In this document: positions 32,993 to 45,907 of the stretch, piece by piece | Position numbering within the stretch: position 1 is the stretch's first letter | Layout of the letters: each line of letters opens with the position of its first letter | Assembly: GCF_017654505.1 (NCBI RefSeq) | Contig: NC_054572.1 | Coordinates: forward strand, 3,895,414-3,959,413 | Length of the DNA: 64,000 nucleotides | Source: Polyodon spathula | Taxonomy: Eukaryota; Chordata; Actinopteri; Acipenseriformes; Polyodontidae | Reading direction: 5' to 3' | The notes under the pieces: generated by a model | Databases searched by the model: none | Seen by the model: the letters and a program-made list of their open reading frames with translations, nothing else | What the model was told of the DNA's origin: nothing | Position numbers and translations under genes: made by a program

Positions 32993-35900
32993 TTTGTTGG
33001 CTTTGGGATTCTGTGATGATATTTTTTGAAAGTTAAACGACTGGTTTGTTTTTGTAAGTACTTGTGGAAACTACAGACTGTGCTTAGGTTCTGTCGGTTT
33101 TGTCTTTGCCTCAAATGTACCTCTCTGCATCCAGAAATGAGATTCTTTACAGCCTCACTGCTGGTTCAATTCTCTTGCCAGCACAATCGTTAAGGGCTGC
33201 TGCTAAAATGTTTTCAAAATCATGTTCAACGGTTAGCATTCTTGTCTTTAGGAGCTCCATGCTTCCGACAGTGCCGATATTACCTCCCCAATAGAGCCAA
33301 ACTGAAACCTGTCAGAAAGATAAGATTTGAAGCAGGATAAGACAAGGCCAGACAGTCTTATTGTTCTTAGTAACAGTAGTAATAGAAGTAGTCATAGTGG
33401 TTGCAGTAGCAGTATCTAGTATGGCAAGGGCATATTAAACCATCTGATGAACAATTATTTAATTGAAGTGTGTCAAATTCAGAAATGTGGCCCTGGAGCA
33501 GTTAGTGTGTCAAATTCAGAAATATGGCCTTGGAGCAATTTTCATTTTTAGTGAAATCTGTCACTGAAATGGAGTTTAAATATACCTCGCAGTCCAGAAA
33601 TACACTGTAAGCCCTCAGTTGGAGTCTTCCCCACAGTTTCATTTTAGCCGAGGTCAAAATAGTACTGTGTTCAACTACAATAACGACAGCAGCTTATTCA
33701 TGTGTTCTGTGTTCTGTAACAATGTACGGCCATACAAATGCATGGTTAAATCATGGTTAAATATGTGACACTTGCTAACAGCAAACAGCTGCAGACGTGT
33801 TGCACAGATCCAATACATTGGGTACAATGTCCATATGCAGCGGATTCAGCGAGATAGGGATATTAATGTGATGTTAATGTGATAGGTCTATTGGAGACAA
33901 CTACAAACAATTTGCATACAAATCGCCAACTATTAAAATACATTTCAATAAAATAAGTGCATTGAAATTGCTGCAAAGCAGATTTTTATGAAAATGTGTC
34001 TCCAGTGAGTGGTATATGCTTTAAGTAATTGTCCATTCACTTAACAGCTGCTGGTTTCAATATATTTTGCATCATTGTTATTTCAATGCAGATTGTTTTA
34101 GACATATGAGATTCTCCGCATGAAGCAATTTTCTAATCATTTAGAAAATCAAGGATGAGTCCGAGCCCAAGTTTTTATTCAGATTCTTCATACATTTTGC
34201 CAACTATTAATAATTCTAGCTGAAATTATAGCAAGGTTACATTGCAGTACAACTGCAGTCTAGAGTATGTTTTTTGTACCAATTTACTGTTAGATTGTTA
34301 AAATGTAGGCGCATTGAAGGTTAAACCAAAATCATTTCACAGAATACATTTATACAATATAATATATGTATTTTTTCTTTTGCCAGAATTTCTAAATTCA
34401 TTCTTCCATGGTTGACACATTCCATAATCCCATTCCTCATCTCTCTCTTTGAACAAGCTGTCTTGTTTTGATAAAGCTAAAAAAAGCCTTATTACATTTC
34501 TGTTTTCCTGATTGTCGAATATTCATGGCGGACCACCTGCCTGGGAGCTGAGGCTGTGCCAATCTTCCAGCAGGCTCTGGCCAACCACGATCCCCCCTCA
34601 GCCGCTAAATCCAACCTCCCTCCTCCACACACCCCCACCTCCTAATCACCCCACTGAGCACCATCGCTGCCCAAATCTCATTACCTCCACACACAGCCAC
34701 CCCCTAATCACCCCACAGAACACCATCACCGACCAGATCTTTCAGCAGAGACAGTCTGATCTGCCTCTGCTCAGAATCATGTTTCATACTTCATTCTGAT
34801 CCTGCACAGTTTTTTTTTTCTTTTTTTGTGATGCTCTAAAGCAATGCTCTCAAGCTGTTTCTGGTAGTTATCTACTGTCACAAGCTCAATTCAGTCTCCG
34901 ATCTCCTGTTGAATTAGTGGACACAGCAGGGCATCCTCCTGTGCTGTTTACACATTTATGCAATGCTGGAAAGAATACTCATAGAACTTGCCATTGATTT
35001 CTAGTTTATGTAGTACTGCAAAAAAAAAAAAAAGAAAAATGAAAAGAAAAGAAAAAGGCCATCTTGAGTCGCATACAGTTGCATATATTACCAGGAGGCA
35101 GTATGGGATCAAAGCTTTTAACAGCTGGGAGATCCTGGTTTAAATTTAAATAATGCATTTTTAATGCAAATCCATTGCATTTGGCTTAGAATGCAAAATG
35201 GATCAATTTTAAATATATTTTGCTAAATAAATGGTTCTTGAAACATCAACAATTGCCATTACAAAATGGATAGCAAATTAAAAAGCATAGCAAAGCGGAT
35301 TCCTCATTGTTTTCATCTTGCTTGGTGACACTGAACTCTTCAAAGCGATTGTAATGCACACCAGGTAAGATTTACTGGAATTCGTTTTTTAAGCTCTGTG
35401 TAGTTTATTTTAATATGTGGAAATTTCACTTTTATGCTAAACAATTTTTCAAATGCCCTGTGAAATTGCAAGATAGAAACGAGACTTGAAGAACTTCTCG
35501 AAAGTTTACTAGTGCAACCCTAAAAAACAATCTTCTACAGAAAGTGCGGCATTATCTGCCTGACTTCATGTGGATTTGCAGATATCCCAGCTAGTTTCAC
35601 AGCTTGCAGCATCCTTTCTGCAACTGAAGCAGCTTATAAGGGATTCGCTCTCATAATTACACTCACTAATCTGCCATTCCTCGTGCATCTAATTGCCTCC
35701 AGGCTGCCTCTGCATTCCCAGCTGGGTCCCAAACACAGTCGTGCTTTCATTCACTCACAATATCAGCACCTGACACACTGGAAAACCATGCTCTAGCCTC
35801 TATTATAATGAGTGGAGCTGTATACCTCCGGCCAGTCGCCCCTTGATGCTGGATTCATCCTGCTCGTGTACATTATTATGCCACTGGCATTGTTTTTGAT

Positions 35901-36821
35901 GGTTTAGATCTATAACATAAACTACACTATTCTGGTGACGATTAGCCAGTTCACACTAGATTTAGCAATAAAAAAAAACATCAGTAGATTTGATCTGTTC
36001 GTGCTTGAATATAGTTTTTACTAAAACAAATATAATAGTGTGAATGTTACTCTGCACCTCTTCAACATACAGAACAGTTTGTAACATAGTGTATATGGTA
36101 CTGACAAGTGGTGTACTGTTCCAGTTACTGATTCTAAATTACAATTATTTCATTCTCTATCTTTTGCAAGCTGCAAGTTACACCATCTGTAAATTACAAT
36201 GTAGAATTGCATTGTGCCCTGAGCATACAGTCCTGGCTAACCTGTGAGAACCTGTCAGAGAATCTATTGCCACATTTGTTGCTGTATTCTTCAAGGGATT
36301 CAAATATATACATAAATACAAATATGTATAATAACATAATTTAGATCTTTTATTTGTAACCAAAGAAACTACAAAATGATATTGCAAAAGTTTATTCTAA
36401 GCCATAATAGTAGTGCAGTATTTCATATCAGATTTCAAAATGTCACATTTTTCAATTTTTGTCAGTTTGTCATTAAGTATATGGAAAACTAAAAAGCAGT
36501 ATGTAATTCAATATGTTACTGTAACATTATTCAGCAGGTTTCATTCGCTTAATGAAGCAAAATTAGTTCATTCTACAAGGCGATGCTAAACTTTTGGCCA
36601 TAGCTGTAGGCATGTATACACAATGTGTTTGATAGCAACACAGTGATGTGATGGTTCTTTTAGCTGTGTTGATCCATGCACACGTGGCACTGACACATTT
36701 TCTAGTAGGTCTTTATAATGAGACGTCTTCAATAGCAAGGTGCGGGGTCGAGGTGTTGTCAGATTTTTTTATTTTATTTTGTTCACTATTCTAAGCTACC
36801 AGCCATGTTTAATAAAAGTGT
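32993..36821. other. 3.8 kb of apparently single-copy DNA without a gene
   Basis: No long frame and no recognised repeat. There is a two-copy 37-bp direct duplication at 33468-33541 (AGTGTGTCAAATTCAGAAAT…) and a C-rich patch at 34580-34720. Conserved noncoding sequence could be present but cannot be judged without comparison. Confidence 0.5.
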
Positions 36822-36921
36822 AAGGGTTAGGGTTGGGTTTGGGTTTAAGGTTAGCGTTGGGGTTGGGGTTAGGGTTAAAATTTAGGTAAGGGTTAGGATT
36901 AGGGTTGGCGTTAGGGGTTTA
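36822..36921 (+). repeat. Degenerate telomere-like (TTAGGG)n patch
   Basis: About 100 bp of GGTTAGGGTT, GGGTTTGGGTTTAAGGTTAG and GGGGTTGGGGTTAGGG words, i.e. diverged TTAGGG units in an interstitial position. Confidence 0.8.
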
Positions 36922-38821
36922 TTATTCAGTGATCCTAAAGAGGATTATAATATGAAATACTCAGTATTCTCAGACTACATGGTAAAATGATATGGATAAT
37001 GGTTGCACTTTTAAATAATTCCTATGAATTAGGTCTATAAAAATATTACAAAATAACAGCAAAACTTTTATTATTGAGATGTTGCTCCTGCACAACCTAT
37101 GAAATCTTATTGAAATTGATTCAGGAGTTTGTGGCTGTCATAAATGTACCCTAAACTGTGGAAAAGTGATATTACAATGGAAAAAATGGTTTATTTTTAT
37201 AATTTCTTGTGTGCATAGAAGAACATCACCAGTGCTGAATGGATTGCTGCAGCATCTGCATTTCAAAAGCTGCTTCTTTCTAATGGTTTCCGACCACGAT
37301 TCTCCAGTGTTTGATTTGTGTTTGTTCTAAGCTAATCTTGCTACTAATTGATCAGTTAAGTACGGACAGAATAAGGCAGCATTTTGCGATTTACCAAACA
37401 CTGACTCACATATTCTCAGCATGTTAGTGATTTTACAAGTTCCTGGATACTGTAATCGCTTATGTGATATAATTCTGAAGCTCCAAGTGACACGAGGTAT
37501 TCAGGCTGCTCTAAACTAAGCCTGCTGTGTGTAGGTGTGTGTCTATGTGTGGGTGTGTGTGGGGGGTGGGAAGTGGGTGGATGAATACGTTTGCATTAGC
37601 GCACGTGCACTGCACATCTTTGCTCTACATGCACAATATGCAAATCAGCTTGTATCAGATAGGGGAGTGTCACCCTTAGAGGTACAGTGCATCAGCCTTG
37701 TTTCTAATTTATTCTGGCCTTCCCTACGCATCCTGGACCAGGTTTTCTTTTATGAAAAGAACTAAGTCTGTGCTCCATCTCTTATCAGCCTGCTGCAGGT
37801 TTGTACGTAGGGGGTTCAATCAACCAGAGAGCTGAAGCAGGCTACCTAGGCATTGAATTTGCCTTTGTTTTGCTGTGTGCTTAAATTAAAGATCTGCATT
37901 CACGAGAGCAGTTTGAATTCTCTGCAGATTATCACCCTGTGCAAACCGACCCCCTGAAGATTAATATACCTTTAATTTTTTATGGTGGTGGGGATGGGGC
38001 ATAAAGGATTTTGGTGTACTTTAATTAATATATATTTTAATTTCATTTTTGAGGTGGCCCCAACAAGTAACATTTGCTGCAGAAGCCCCTGACATTAAAA
38101 CCATTTTGGTTGTGGAAATAAAGTGCTAAATTTAGCCTGCTTCCTCCCTTCTGGTGCCCCACTGTTCAATGTGTTCTTCTACTTCACTGAATTTTTATAT
38201 GAAAAAATGTACTTTTAACATGTATACTAGCAAAAAAAAAAAAAAGAATCTTGCTGTGTATAGGAAAGTGGTCTCCAGAGATGAGTGCGGTACAAGGATA
38301 TTCCATTCTCAGCTATTCTGGACTAGAAGTCAAGCAACCAAGAGATTTTCCACAAGCAAACTGATACTTGACCCCTCAAGGTGAAAATCTCTACAAGATG
38401 TTAATAAAATCTCAAAATGATTTCACTTGAAATGAATCTAACCTGCATGAGCGAATCTCCGAATGCAGAACTCCACTGTTATATGAGGTCATATAAGGCT
38501 TAATATATGACAGATACACATTTGTCATAATGCATATCCAACATATACTGGTTTTCCACAGGGTTTTAATTTTGCTTCAAGAGCAGCTTGGAGAATTAGC
38601 CATGAAGAAGACCCCCAGAGTGTATTCATACATTGAAATGTCTGCAACATTCCAGAATGGCTCGAATCCCTCTTCCCATCCATTCACTCCTTTGAGGACA
38701 AGTGAGCACAAATTAAGGGGTTCCATTTGCAGAGTGATTGGGCTTGAGAGATATTAATGAAAACGACCACCATCTGCCCACACCTGTTTTTTGCTAATCC
38801 AGCACAATATTGATGTGCTGA
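36922..38821. other. No gene seen
   Basis: Single-copy-looking DNA with short frames and a 13-base A-run near 38230. Confidence 0.5.
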
Positions 38822-39990
38822 TCTCAATCCTCCACCCTGCCCCCCCCTCATGTCTTCACAGCCCCGGTGAACGAGTTTCTGATATCAATCCTGCCTCCCC
38901 CCCACGTGTCACAGCCCCAGTGAACGGGTTTCTGATATCAATCCTGCCCCCCCTCACGTCCTCACAGCCCCGGTGAACGGGTTTCTGATATCAATCCTGC
39001 CCCCTGCCCCCCCACGTCCTCACAGCCCCGGTGAACGGGTTTCTGATATCAATCCTGACCCCCCCCCCCCCCCCCCGGTGAACGGGTTTCTGATATCAAT
39101 CCTGCCCCCCCTCACGTCCTCACAGCCCCGGTGAATGGGTTTCTGATATCAATCCTGCCCCCCCTCACGTCCTCACAGCCCCGGTGAATGGGTTTCTGAT
39201 ATCAATCCTGCCCCCCCTCACGTCCTCACAGCCCCGGTGAATGGGTTTCTGATATCAATCCTGCACGCTGCCCCCCCACGTCCTCACAGCCCCGGTGAAC
39301 GGGTCTGATATCAATCCTGCACCCTGCCCCCCCACGTCCTCACAGCCCCGGTGAACGGGTTTCTGATATCAATCCTGCCCCCCCTCACGTCCTCACAGCC
39401 CCGGTGAATGGGTTTCTGATATCAATCCTGCACCTGCCCCCCACGTCCTCACAGCCCCGGTGAACGGGTTTCTGATATCAATCCTGCCCCCTGCCCCCCC
39501 ACGTCCTCACAGCCCCGGTGAACGGGTTTCTGATATCAATCCTGCCCCCCCTCACGTCCTCACAGCCCCGGTGAACGGGTTTCTGATATCAATCCTGCCC
39601 CCCCTCACGTCCTCACAGCCCCGGTGAATGGGTTTCTGATATCAATCCTGCACGCTACCCCCCCACGTCCTCAAAGCCCTGGTGAACGGGTTTCTGATAT
39701 CAATCCTGCCCCCTCACTTCCTCACAGCCCCGATGAATGGGTTTCTGATATCAATCCTGCACGCTGCCCCCCCACATCCTCACAGCCCCGGTGAACGGGT
39801 TTCTGATATCAATCCTGCCCCCTCACGTCCTCACAGCCCCAGTGGATGGGTTTCTGATATCAACCCTGTCCCCCCACCCACGTCCTCACAGCCCCAGTGG
39901 ACGGGTTTCTGATATCAACCCTGCCCCCCCCCCACGTCCTCACAGCCCCAGTGGACGGGTTTCTGATATCAATCCTGCCCCCTCACATCC
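38822..39990. repeat. C-rich minisatellite, about 53-bp unit, around 22 copies
   Basis: The unit is GTGAACGGGTTTCTGATATC, AATCCTGCCCCCCCTCACGT, CCTCACAGCCCCG. Its length varies mainly through the C-runs. One unit at about 39058-39080 has collapsed to a C-run of about 18. Open frames within it are repeat artefacts. Confidence 0.95.
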
Positions 39991-40826
39991 TCGCAGCCCT
40001 CTGATTTGCTGATCATACACGCTGGCCGTGTGATGGCTAGTGCTGCTCCTGGCTTCTAATCACGGGGGAGTCGCGCCCTGTACTGATTAGTGAAGCATCA
40101 TTTGAACTGACTGACAAGGGGGATGGAAGCACTCCCGTTTTATGTTTAATGTCAGCAAAAACTAGATGAATAACTTGCTTACTTCCCTACCACACTCTCA
40201 TACAAATAAGGCAAACACAAGAGGGTATGAAATAGGAATTCTCGTGAGACCCTCTTTACTCTCATATCTTCACGTTCATCTGTAATAAGAATGTGAGATA
40301 TTGCTTGGAAGAAATGTTGACTCAAACCTAATTATTTGTGTGTTCCTCTGTACATGCAGTTGCCAGGTGGTAGTCTTTGTTGTTTACTTGACATTTGCAC
40401 AGTGCCTCTTGACCTTTTAACAGAACCAATCCTCATTCACTGTGCTTACCTTCACATAGACATCAATAGTGTCAAAAATATCACTTAAACTATTAAGAGC
40501 TATTAAGAAAAGAAGTAGGGACGTGATACACTGATTTTATGCAAAACACCACATTCTGAAATGAGCAGTACACAAGGACAGGGGTAGTTACACCACTCTC
40601 TGCCTTGAGCAGTATGCTAGGACAAGGGTAGTTAACTGATAGCTATTTTGCTTAAGAGTTCAAAAAGGCTTAACAGTGAGTGACATAAAATGGAAAATCT
40701 TAAGGAAAGAACAGTACCCCTTTACATTAAGTGTCTCTAATTACTGTGTACTTACCCAGTAGATACTTATAAACACACATGTACTTACACATTATTACAA
40801 TGTTATTAATCATAGTTACTATGTAC
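39991..40826. other. No gene seen
   Basis: Spacer between the minisatellite and the Harbinger element. The end (40730-40826) has repeated TACTTAC/TTACTATGTACTTA words. Confidence 0.45.
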
Positions 40827-40829
40827 TTA

Positions 40830-41994
40830 GGGGCTGATGGAAGGATAAGTGCAAAGTGATTTGCAACTGCAAAACACCCATATTGCAGCCAAAATCTGTG
40901 TTTTGCTTGCTCAAACCACGTTTACGGGCTGTAAAGTGGGACTGTAGCGGCCACTAAAAATGCATGTATGTAAAGAGTGGTTTTCATTTGCCTTTCTGCA
41001 CCCGCTATCAAATTAGCACTTTGTCATCATTATTCAATTTCAATGATATTGAAATGTAGTCAAATGAAGAAAAAAGCATGGAATTGGGTGGGGATCTGGA
41101 ATAACGATGTGCGCCCATAAAACGGCACGTCAACCAGTTAATGACTGGGAGGTTTGTGACCTCCGGGTACACGTGTGAATGTGTAGCACGTTTGGTAACC
41201 TGTATAACAACTCTCATTAATTCTCGACCATATTTTAGGTGTGTGGAAGTCTCTGGTAATGACCGAAGTCCCACCGACGACGAACCATTAGGATGACTAC
41301 TCCACACGACCTGATGAGGTCTTGCTGAGGACAGGCAAGAAAACCTTCAGAAGAGAAGGGCAAGATGGAGAAGATCCTGCATATTCAAACCCAGGGTCAT
41401 TTTGTTTGGGACGCTGGAGGATACGATGGTAAGGCATCTCACTCCACAAGCCATCCTAGACCTTATAGCTGAATTCCACCTTTTCATCACCTGGTTGACT
41501 GTCCTCCTGGTAACACCGACAGCATTGACTTTCTCCAATGTAGAGGACCATATGGCCTCTTTGGTAGCATAACTGATTTTGGCTGAGGCTTTTCCTAATA
41601 ACTCCATTTCATGCTGAGTGACCTCAGCCGTAAGGACTCTCCGCTTCTCCTCAAAAAACTTTTCTTTTCTTTTCTGTGGACTGTGCTGCCCTTCCTCTGA
41701 CATGTTTTTCGTTTGGTTTGATTTTCGTGCTCCACAAATCTCATACAGCGCCTACTGCTCTCTGCACTCCTGACTCCCCTCTCCTCCGGGCTGTAAGTAA
41801 ATAGCCTGATGCACAGGCGGCGATCATTGAGACCATCATTATCATGATTGCAGCTCATTATTTGTGTGTGTTGAGTAATTTGCATTGCTCTTAAGCTTGC
41901 ATAGGCTGCAGAGCAAAATAATTGCCTGGCCGCTAGGCAATTTGGATTTTGCAGCTGCAATGGTTTGCACTACAGTTATCCTTACATCAGCCCC
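40830..41994 (-). mobile_element. PIF/Harbinger DNA transposon, 1.17 kb, internally reduced
   Basis: The terminal inverted repeats begin GGGGCTGATGGAAGGATAAG on the left and, reverse complemented, GGGGCTGATGTAAGGATAAC on the right. Similarity continues for about 45 bp to GCAGCTGCAAA / GCAACTGCAAA. Perfect TTA flanks (40827-40829 and 41995-41997) are the 3-bp TSD typical of PIF/Harbinger. The only recognisable gene is a minus-strand Myb/SANT-like protein; no DDE transposase is present. It would depend on another copy for movement. Confidence 0.9.
41347..41703 (-). pseudogene. Harbinger accessory Myb/SANT-like DNA-binding protein, decayed C-terminus
   Basis: 118 codons. Residues about 10-80 (KRKEKFFEEKRRVLTAEVTQ, HEMELLGKASAKISYATKE, AIWSSTLEKVNAVGVTRRTV, NQVMKRWN) are very like the Myb/SANT-like domain of Harbinger second proteins and of host proteins derived from them. 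In that family this protein binds the transposon ends and escorts the transposase to the nucleus. After RWN the sequence departs from the family and ends at TGA. The same frame downstream (41307-41008) stays open and reads WSSHPNGSSSVG, PETSTHLKYGREL, perhaps the former C-terminal part. Likely non-functional as it stands. Confidence 0.8.
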
Positions 41995-42054
41995 TTACCA
42001 TGAGATTTAGAAAAAAAAACGACGTACCCATAGTCACGTGTTATATCATAGTCT

Positions 42055-42090
42055 TTTTGGTTAGGGTTAGGTTTAGAGTTAGGGTTATAT
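42055..42090 (+). repeat. Short telomere-like patch
   Basis: GGTTAGGGTTAGGTTTAGAG then TTAGGGTTATA, about 30 bp, 60 bp after the Harbinger TSD. Confidence 0.6.
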
Positions 42091-42204
42091 CTTGTAAAAA
42101 AATAAAAATGCATTAAATACATTGTACACTAATTATAATTGTATGCCAATTGTATATATTAAATCTCTCTGTAAGGGTGAGCAACCGATTTTACCTCTGT
42201 ATTT

Positions 42205-42432
42205 CATTATCTGTCTAACACATAAGCATTACTGAAATATGTTTGAATTGTAAAAGTCGTATTGTATTGCATTATCTGTCTAACACATAAGCATTATTGA
42301 AATATGTTTGAATTGTAAAGCCGTATTGTATTGCATTATCTGTCTAACACATAAGCATTATTGAAATACGTTTGAATTATAAAAGCCGTATTGTATTGTC
42401 TGTCTAACACATGAGCATTATTGAAATGCGTT
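42205..42432. repeat. 65-bp tandem repeat, about 3.5 copies
   Basis: The unit runs CATTATCTGTCTAACACATA, AGCATTATTGAAATATGTTT, GAATTGTAAAAGCCGTATTG, TATTG. Copies start at 42205, 42270 and 42334, and the last is truncated. Confidence 0.92.
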
Positions 42433-43375
42433 CACATTTCAGTATCTCTTGCTATCCTTATATAACACTGACACAATAGCACTACAGAAATTAAAATGAG
42501 GCCTGTATTCACCGTGTATAAAATGTTCAAGGGCTTGTAAATTCTTCAAACAGATCGCTCTGTGCTGTGTGGGTTGTTTTATTTTTACTCTGGGCCTCAG
42601 TCTGATGTAGTAACTTGTCATTATCAAAAGGGACAAACTGTCTTTTATATAAACCTGTGCTTTTCTAACAAATGCAGGCAGATTGAAATGAACAGACCAG
42701 CTGTCTCTTCCATCATGCTGCGTGCAAGTATTTAATGTTATACTTGAGATCCAATTAAAACTGAACAGCCAAAAAAAGGACATGTGTTGTAAATGCTGGG
42801 CTCACATTCCTTGTACTTTACTGGCGGAGCTGGGTGATCGGGACTCCATCAGGTACAAGCTACAGCAGCGTCCCACTTTCAAAGAAAGAGGACTAGCTCT
42901 AAGAAAAAAAGAAAAGAGGTTATTTGTGTCTTGATGATAACACAAACCAGCCAAGCCCTTTAGATTAATTACAGTTCAATTCAGGACAAGATTCTGTTTT
43001 TATAAAGCACAGACCCCTCAGAGGAACTGGTGGCAGATTCTGAATAGGAATGAAACTATTTCTCTGCAGGTACCTGTAGGCAGGTTTACTTTCATAGTTC
43101 ATAGTAGTCAGAGCAATAGTATTTTCATTCATTACACCATACTTTAATATTATCTTGAAGGCACAGGTGCCACTGCTTATGATAAACATACTGTACATAT
43201 CCACCTAGTGACATGGGGATTAGTTACATATTGTAATAAAAGTGTTTCCTCTGATACAATCTTTCAGTTTTGTTAAATCTAATGAAACCTGCCCTGCTGT
43301 TCCATGTACAGTATCAGTGATGCACTGATATTAAAGAAGACAGACTGATGCTGTGCAGAACTGATTTTTCTTGTT
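42433..43375. other. No gene seen
   Basis: Short frames without family similarity. Confidence 0.5.
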
Positions 43376-43379
43376 GTGT

Positions 43380-43410
<31 letters not shown>

Positions 43411-43845
43411 TTGCATTTATATAGCACATTTTATACAAAAGTATCGCAAGTACAGTATAGAGCAGAAAAAAGAACAAACAACAATGCATTTGTATAGCAT
43501 GTCACACATACAGCTGCCACACTCAGACCATTTATATAACAGTATACACATAATACAAAAGCAGCAAATTTAAAGATACACTAAAATCCACTAAGATAAG
43601 AAAGCCATTTTATAAAAGTGCATTTTTAGTCTTGACTTGAAAAGTGTAACGGTCCCAGCTTCCCTGGCAAACGAAGGCAGAGCATCCCATGATTTCAGAG
43701 CTCTACAAGAAAAAGCTCTCCCTCCTCCTATGCTGCTTTTGTTGACCCTCGGAATAACCAGCAGCCCCGCATTCTGTGATCGCATAGTGCGATTTGGAAG
43801 ATACAGGGTCAGTAACTCCTGCAAATAACTTGGTGCTAATCCAGG
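43376..43845 (-). mobile_element. L2-clade LINE 3' end
   Basis: A (TTTA)n tract (43379-43412) and the tail words TATATAGCACATTTTATAC are followed on the minus strand by the coding end: LAPSYLQELLTLYLPNRTMR, SQNAGLLVIPRVNKSS, RAFSCRALKSWDALPS, KSRLKMHFYKMAF. It is nearly identical in layout to 31795-32340. It stops abruptly at about 43845, and the matching continuation appears at 45908-46410. Confidence 0.8.
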
Positions 43846-44170
43846 GGTACTCAATTCCATTCTCTGTTGGGCCAGAAAAGGCAATGTTCAAACCTTGGGG
43901 GGCCACAGGGCGCTGAAGATGTGAGTACTGGTGGGGGGTTGTTTAAATGGTCATGAAAATCTGACTATCCAATCATACTGTACATACAGTAACAGAACGC
44001 TGCAACACTACACTTGCACCAATCAACTAATACATGTCAGAAATAACTACTAACAATGATACAATGTCTGATTGCTATTTAATGACTGTGCTGCTGATGC
44101 ATAGTTCACACACCCTAGTCTTTTATCTTGTAAAGCTCCTTGTGATGATAGTCCACTATGAAAGACGATA
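43846..44170 (+). repeat. Unclassified repeat ending in a LINE/SINE-type tail
   Basis: It starts CAGGGGTACTCAATTCC. Near its end, about 44130-44168 reads CTTGTAAAGCTCCTTGTGAT, GATAGTCCACTATGAAAGAC, GATATAAAAATA, matching the tail of the LINE at 4918-5583 and of the SINE at 62553-62814, followed by (ATT)n. The internal part is not recognised. Confidence 0.45.
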
Positions 44171-44176
44171 TAAAAA

Positions 44177-44219
<43 letters not shown>

Positions 44220-44223
44220 TTAT

Positions 44224-44268
<45 letters not shown>

Positions 44269-44283
44269 TAATAAATAATAATG
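44171..44283. repeat. (ATT)n / (AAT)n microsatellite
   Basis: About 45 bp of ATT, then about 60 bp of AAT units, forming an imperfect foldback. Confidence 0.93.
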
Positions 44284-45276
44284 ATAATAACTCTCTCTCG
44301 TTTATATAAAAAAACTATTTTCATGACAATATTCAAACAACATCTTGCAAACAAATAATTACACAAATCCCACTGCAATTCTATTAAAACAGCATGTAAT
44401 TCATTTTCATTTTATTAAAACTGGAAAAATTGTTCTGAAAATGGCTGCGCAGCCAGCATTCAAGTTAACTAATGAAAGCATGTCAGGTAGTGATCGCTTT
44501 ATTTAAGTTGGGCAAGCATCTTATTAAAAGTGATTAAAAGTGTAGCGCTGTGTCTAGACATGCATGTTCCAACAGCAATGCGTTTACATGTACATGAGAA
44601 GTTTCTAAATTTAAATATATGGCATGGTTGTAAACAGAGGGGATAATAAACTGAAGTGCATATCTGTCGTGCCCTCTTTGAGAGGTGTGCCTTAGGTAAA
44701 ATCATTTTTTTAAACCTAAATAAAAGATTTTTGACAGGCTCGGTTTCTTTGCATAGTTTCCTATGTTGAACGTTTACTGGTGGCGAATTTTTCCTAAAAA
44801 TGCTTAGTTTATCATGTGAAAAATAAAGAAAATATAGACTAAAATAAAATAGTTTCTAATGTATTTTTATAATAAAACCAAACTGTTTCTCTTTTAAAAC
44901 CACCAGCCCCTCTTAACTTCCCAAGCCTTTCTATAATAAACTAGAGACAACAGGTCAAATGTAAAAGGTTAATCAATCATATAACTTAATACAATACCTA
45001 AACTAAAGTACATTGCTAATATATTCAAATTAAATAAATACAAAAACTACTTTCCCTTTCCTGTTCCAATCACATGCTGCACAGTCCCAGCTAAATCTAG
45101 CAAAGATAAAGCTATCTTACAATAATACGTAAAACTGTAATATTCTAGAACAAGTTGTGAAGGCTTTACTTTGCTCCACTGAATTAACTATAAAGCAGAG
45201 AATGGTATCATATGTGTATTTCATACAGAAACAGTACAAAAATAGAAATACTATTTATAAAAAAATAACAAAAATA

Positions 45277-45311
<35 letters not shown>

Positions 45312-45907
45312 AGCATTACATATAGTTCACCTTTAACACAGCTGCACAATTGGGAGAATAAAAATGTTCCCCTCCATAATGAATTATAAAGTGCAATGCC
45401 AACCACATTGAATATAAAAGCTTTTTTTTTTAAATACAATTCTCAAGTCTGCAAACCATAAACCATAATTCTGGTTTGAAACTGGAAAATGAATGGTTAC
45501 CCAGGCATGATGGAAAATACTGTACAGTGCCTGCTTCTGGATTTGTCGTCTTCTTTTCTAAATTTTTTTGTGCAAACTCCGTGGCCAAACATGTATTTAA
45601 GGGAAAACAACAAAACAAAAACGTAATGAGTTCTTCTGAGTGCTGTGAAAGAACGGGCTGGAAATGACCGCTCCAGCAACTACCCCGCTCCTCTCCCCCG
45701 CTCTGCTCCCCTGCACCACCAACGCAGGGTCGGATTAACCAATATGCCAATAACACCATTCAAAATAATATGCATAGGACCTCCAAAATATGGGTTAGCG
45801 TAGGGCCCCCCCATGTCCTTTAATCCAACAATGTTTGCAAGAATATTCAGATAGATTCTCTGCTCTACAAAATAATATTACTCCACTCGGCTGTTTTCAT
45901 ATCACAC
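44284..45907. other. No gene; a 33-base A-run
   Basis: AT-rich with a pure A-run at about 45278-45310. Frames are short and unrecognised. Confidence 0.5.

Noticed and set aside
38791..40012. Open frames with repeated FLISILPP-like units
   Set aside because: Minisatellite artefacts; no start context or family similarity.
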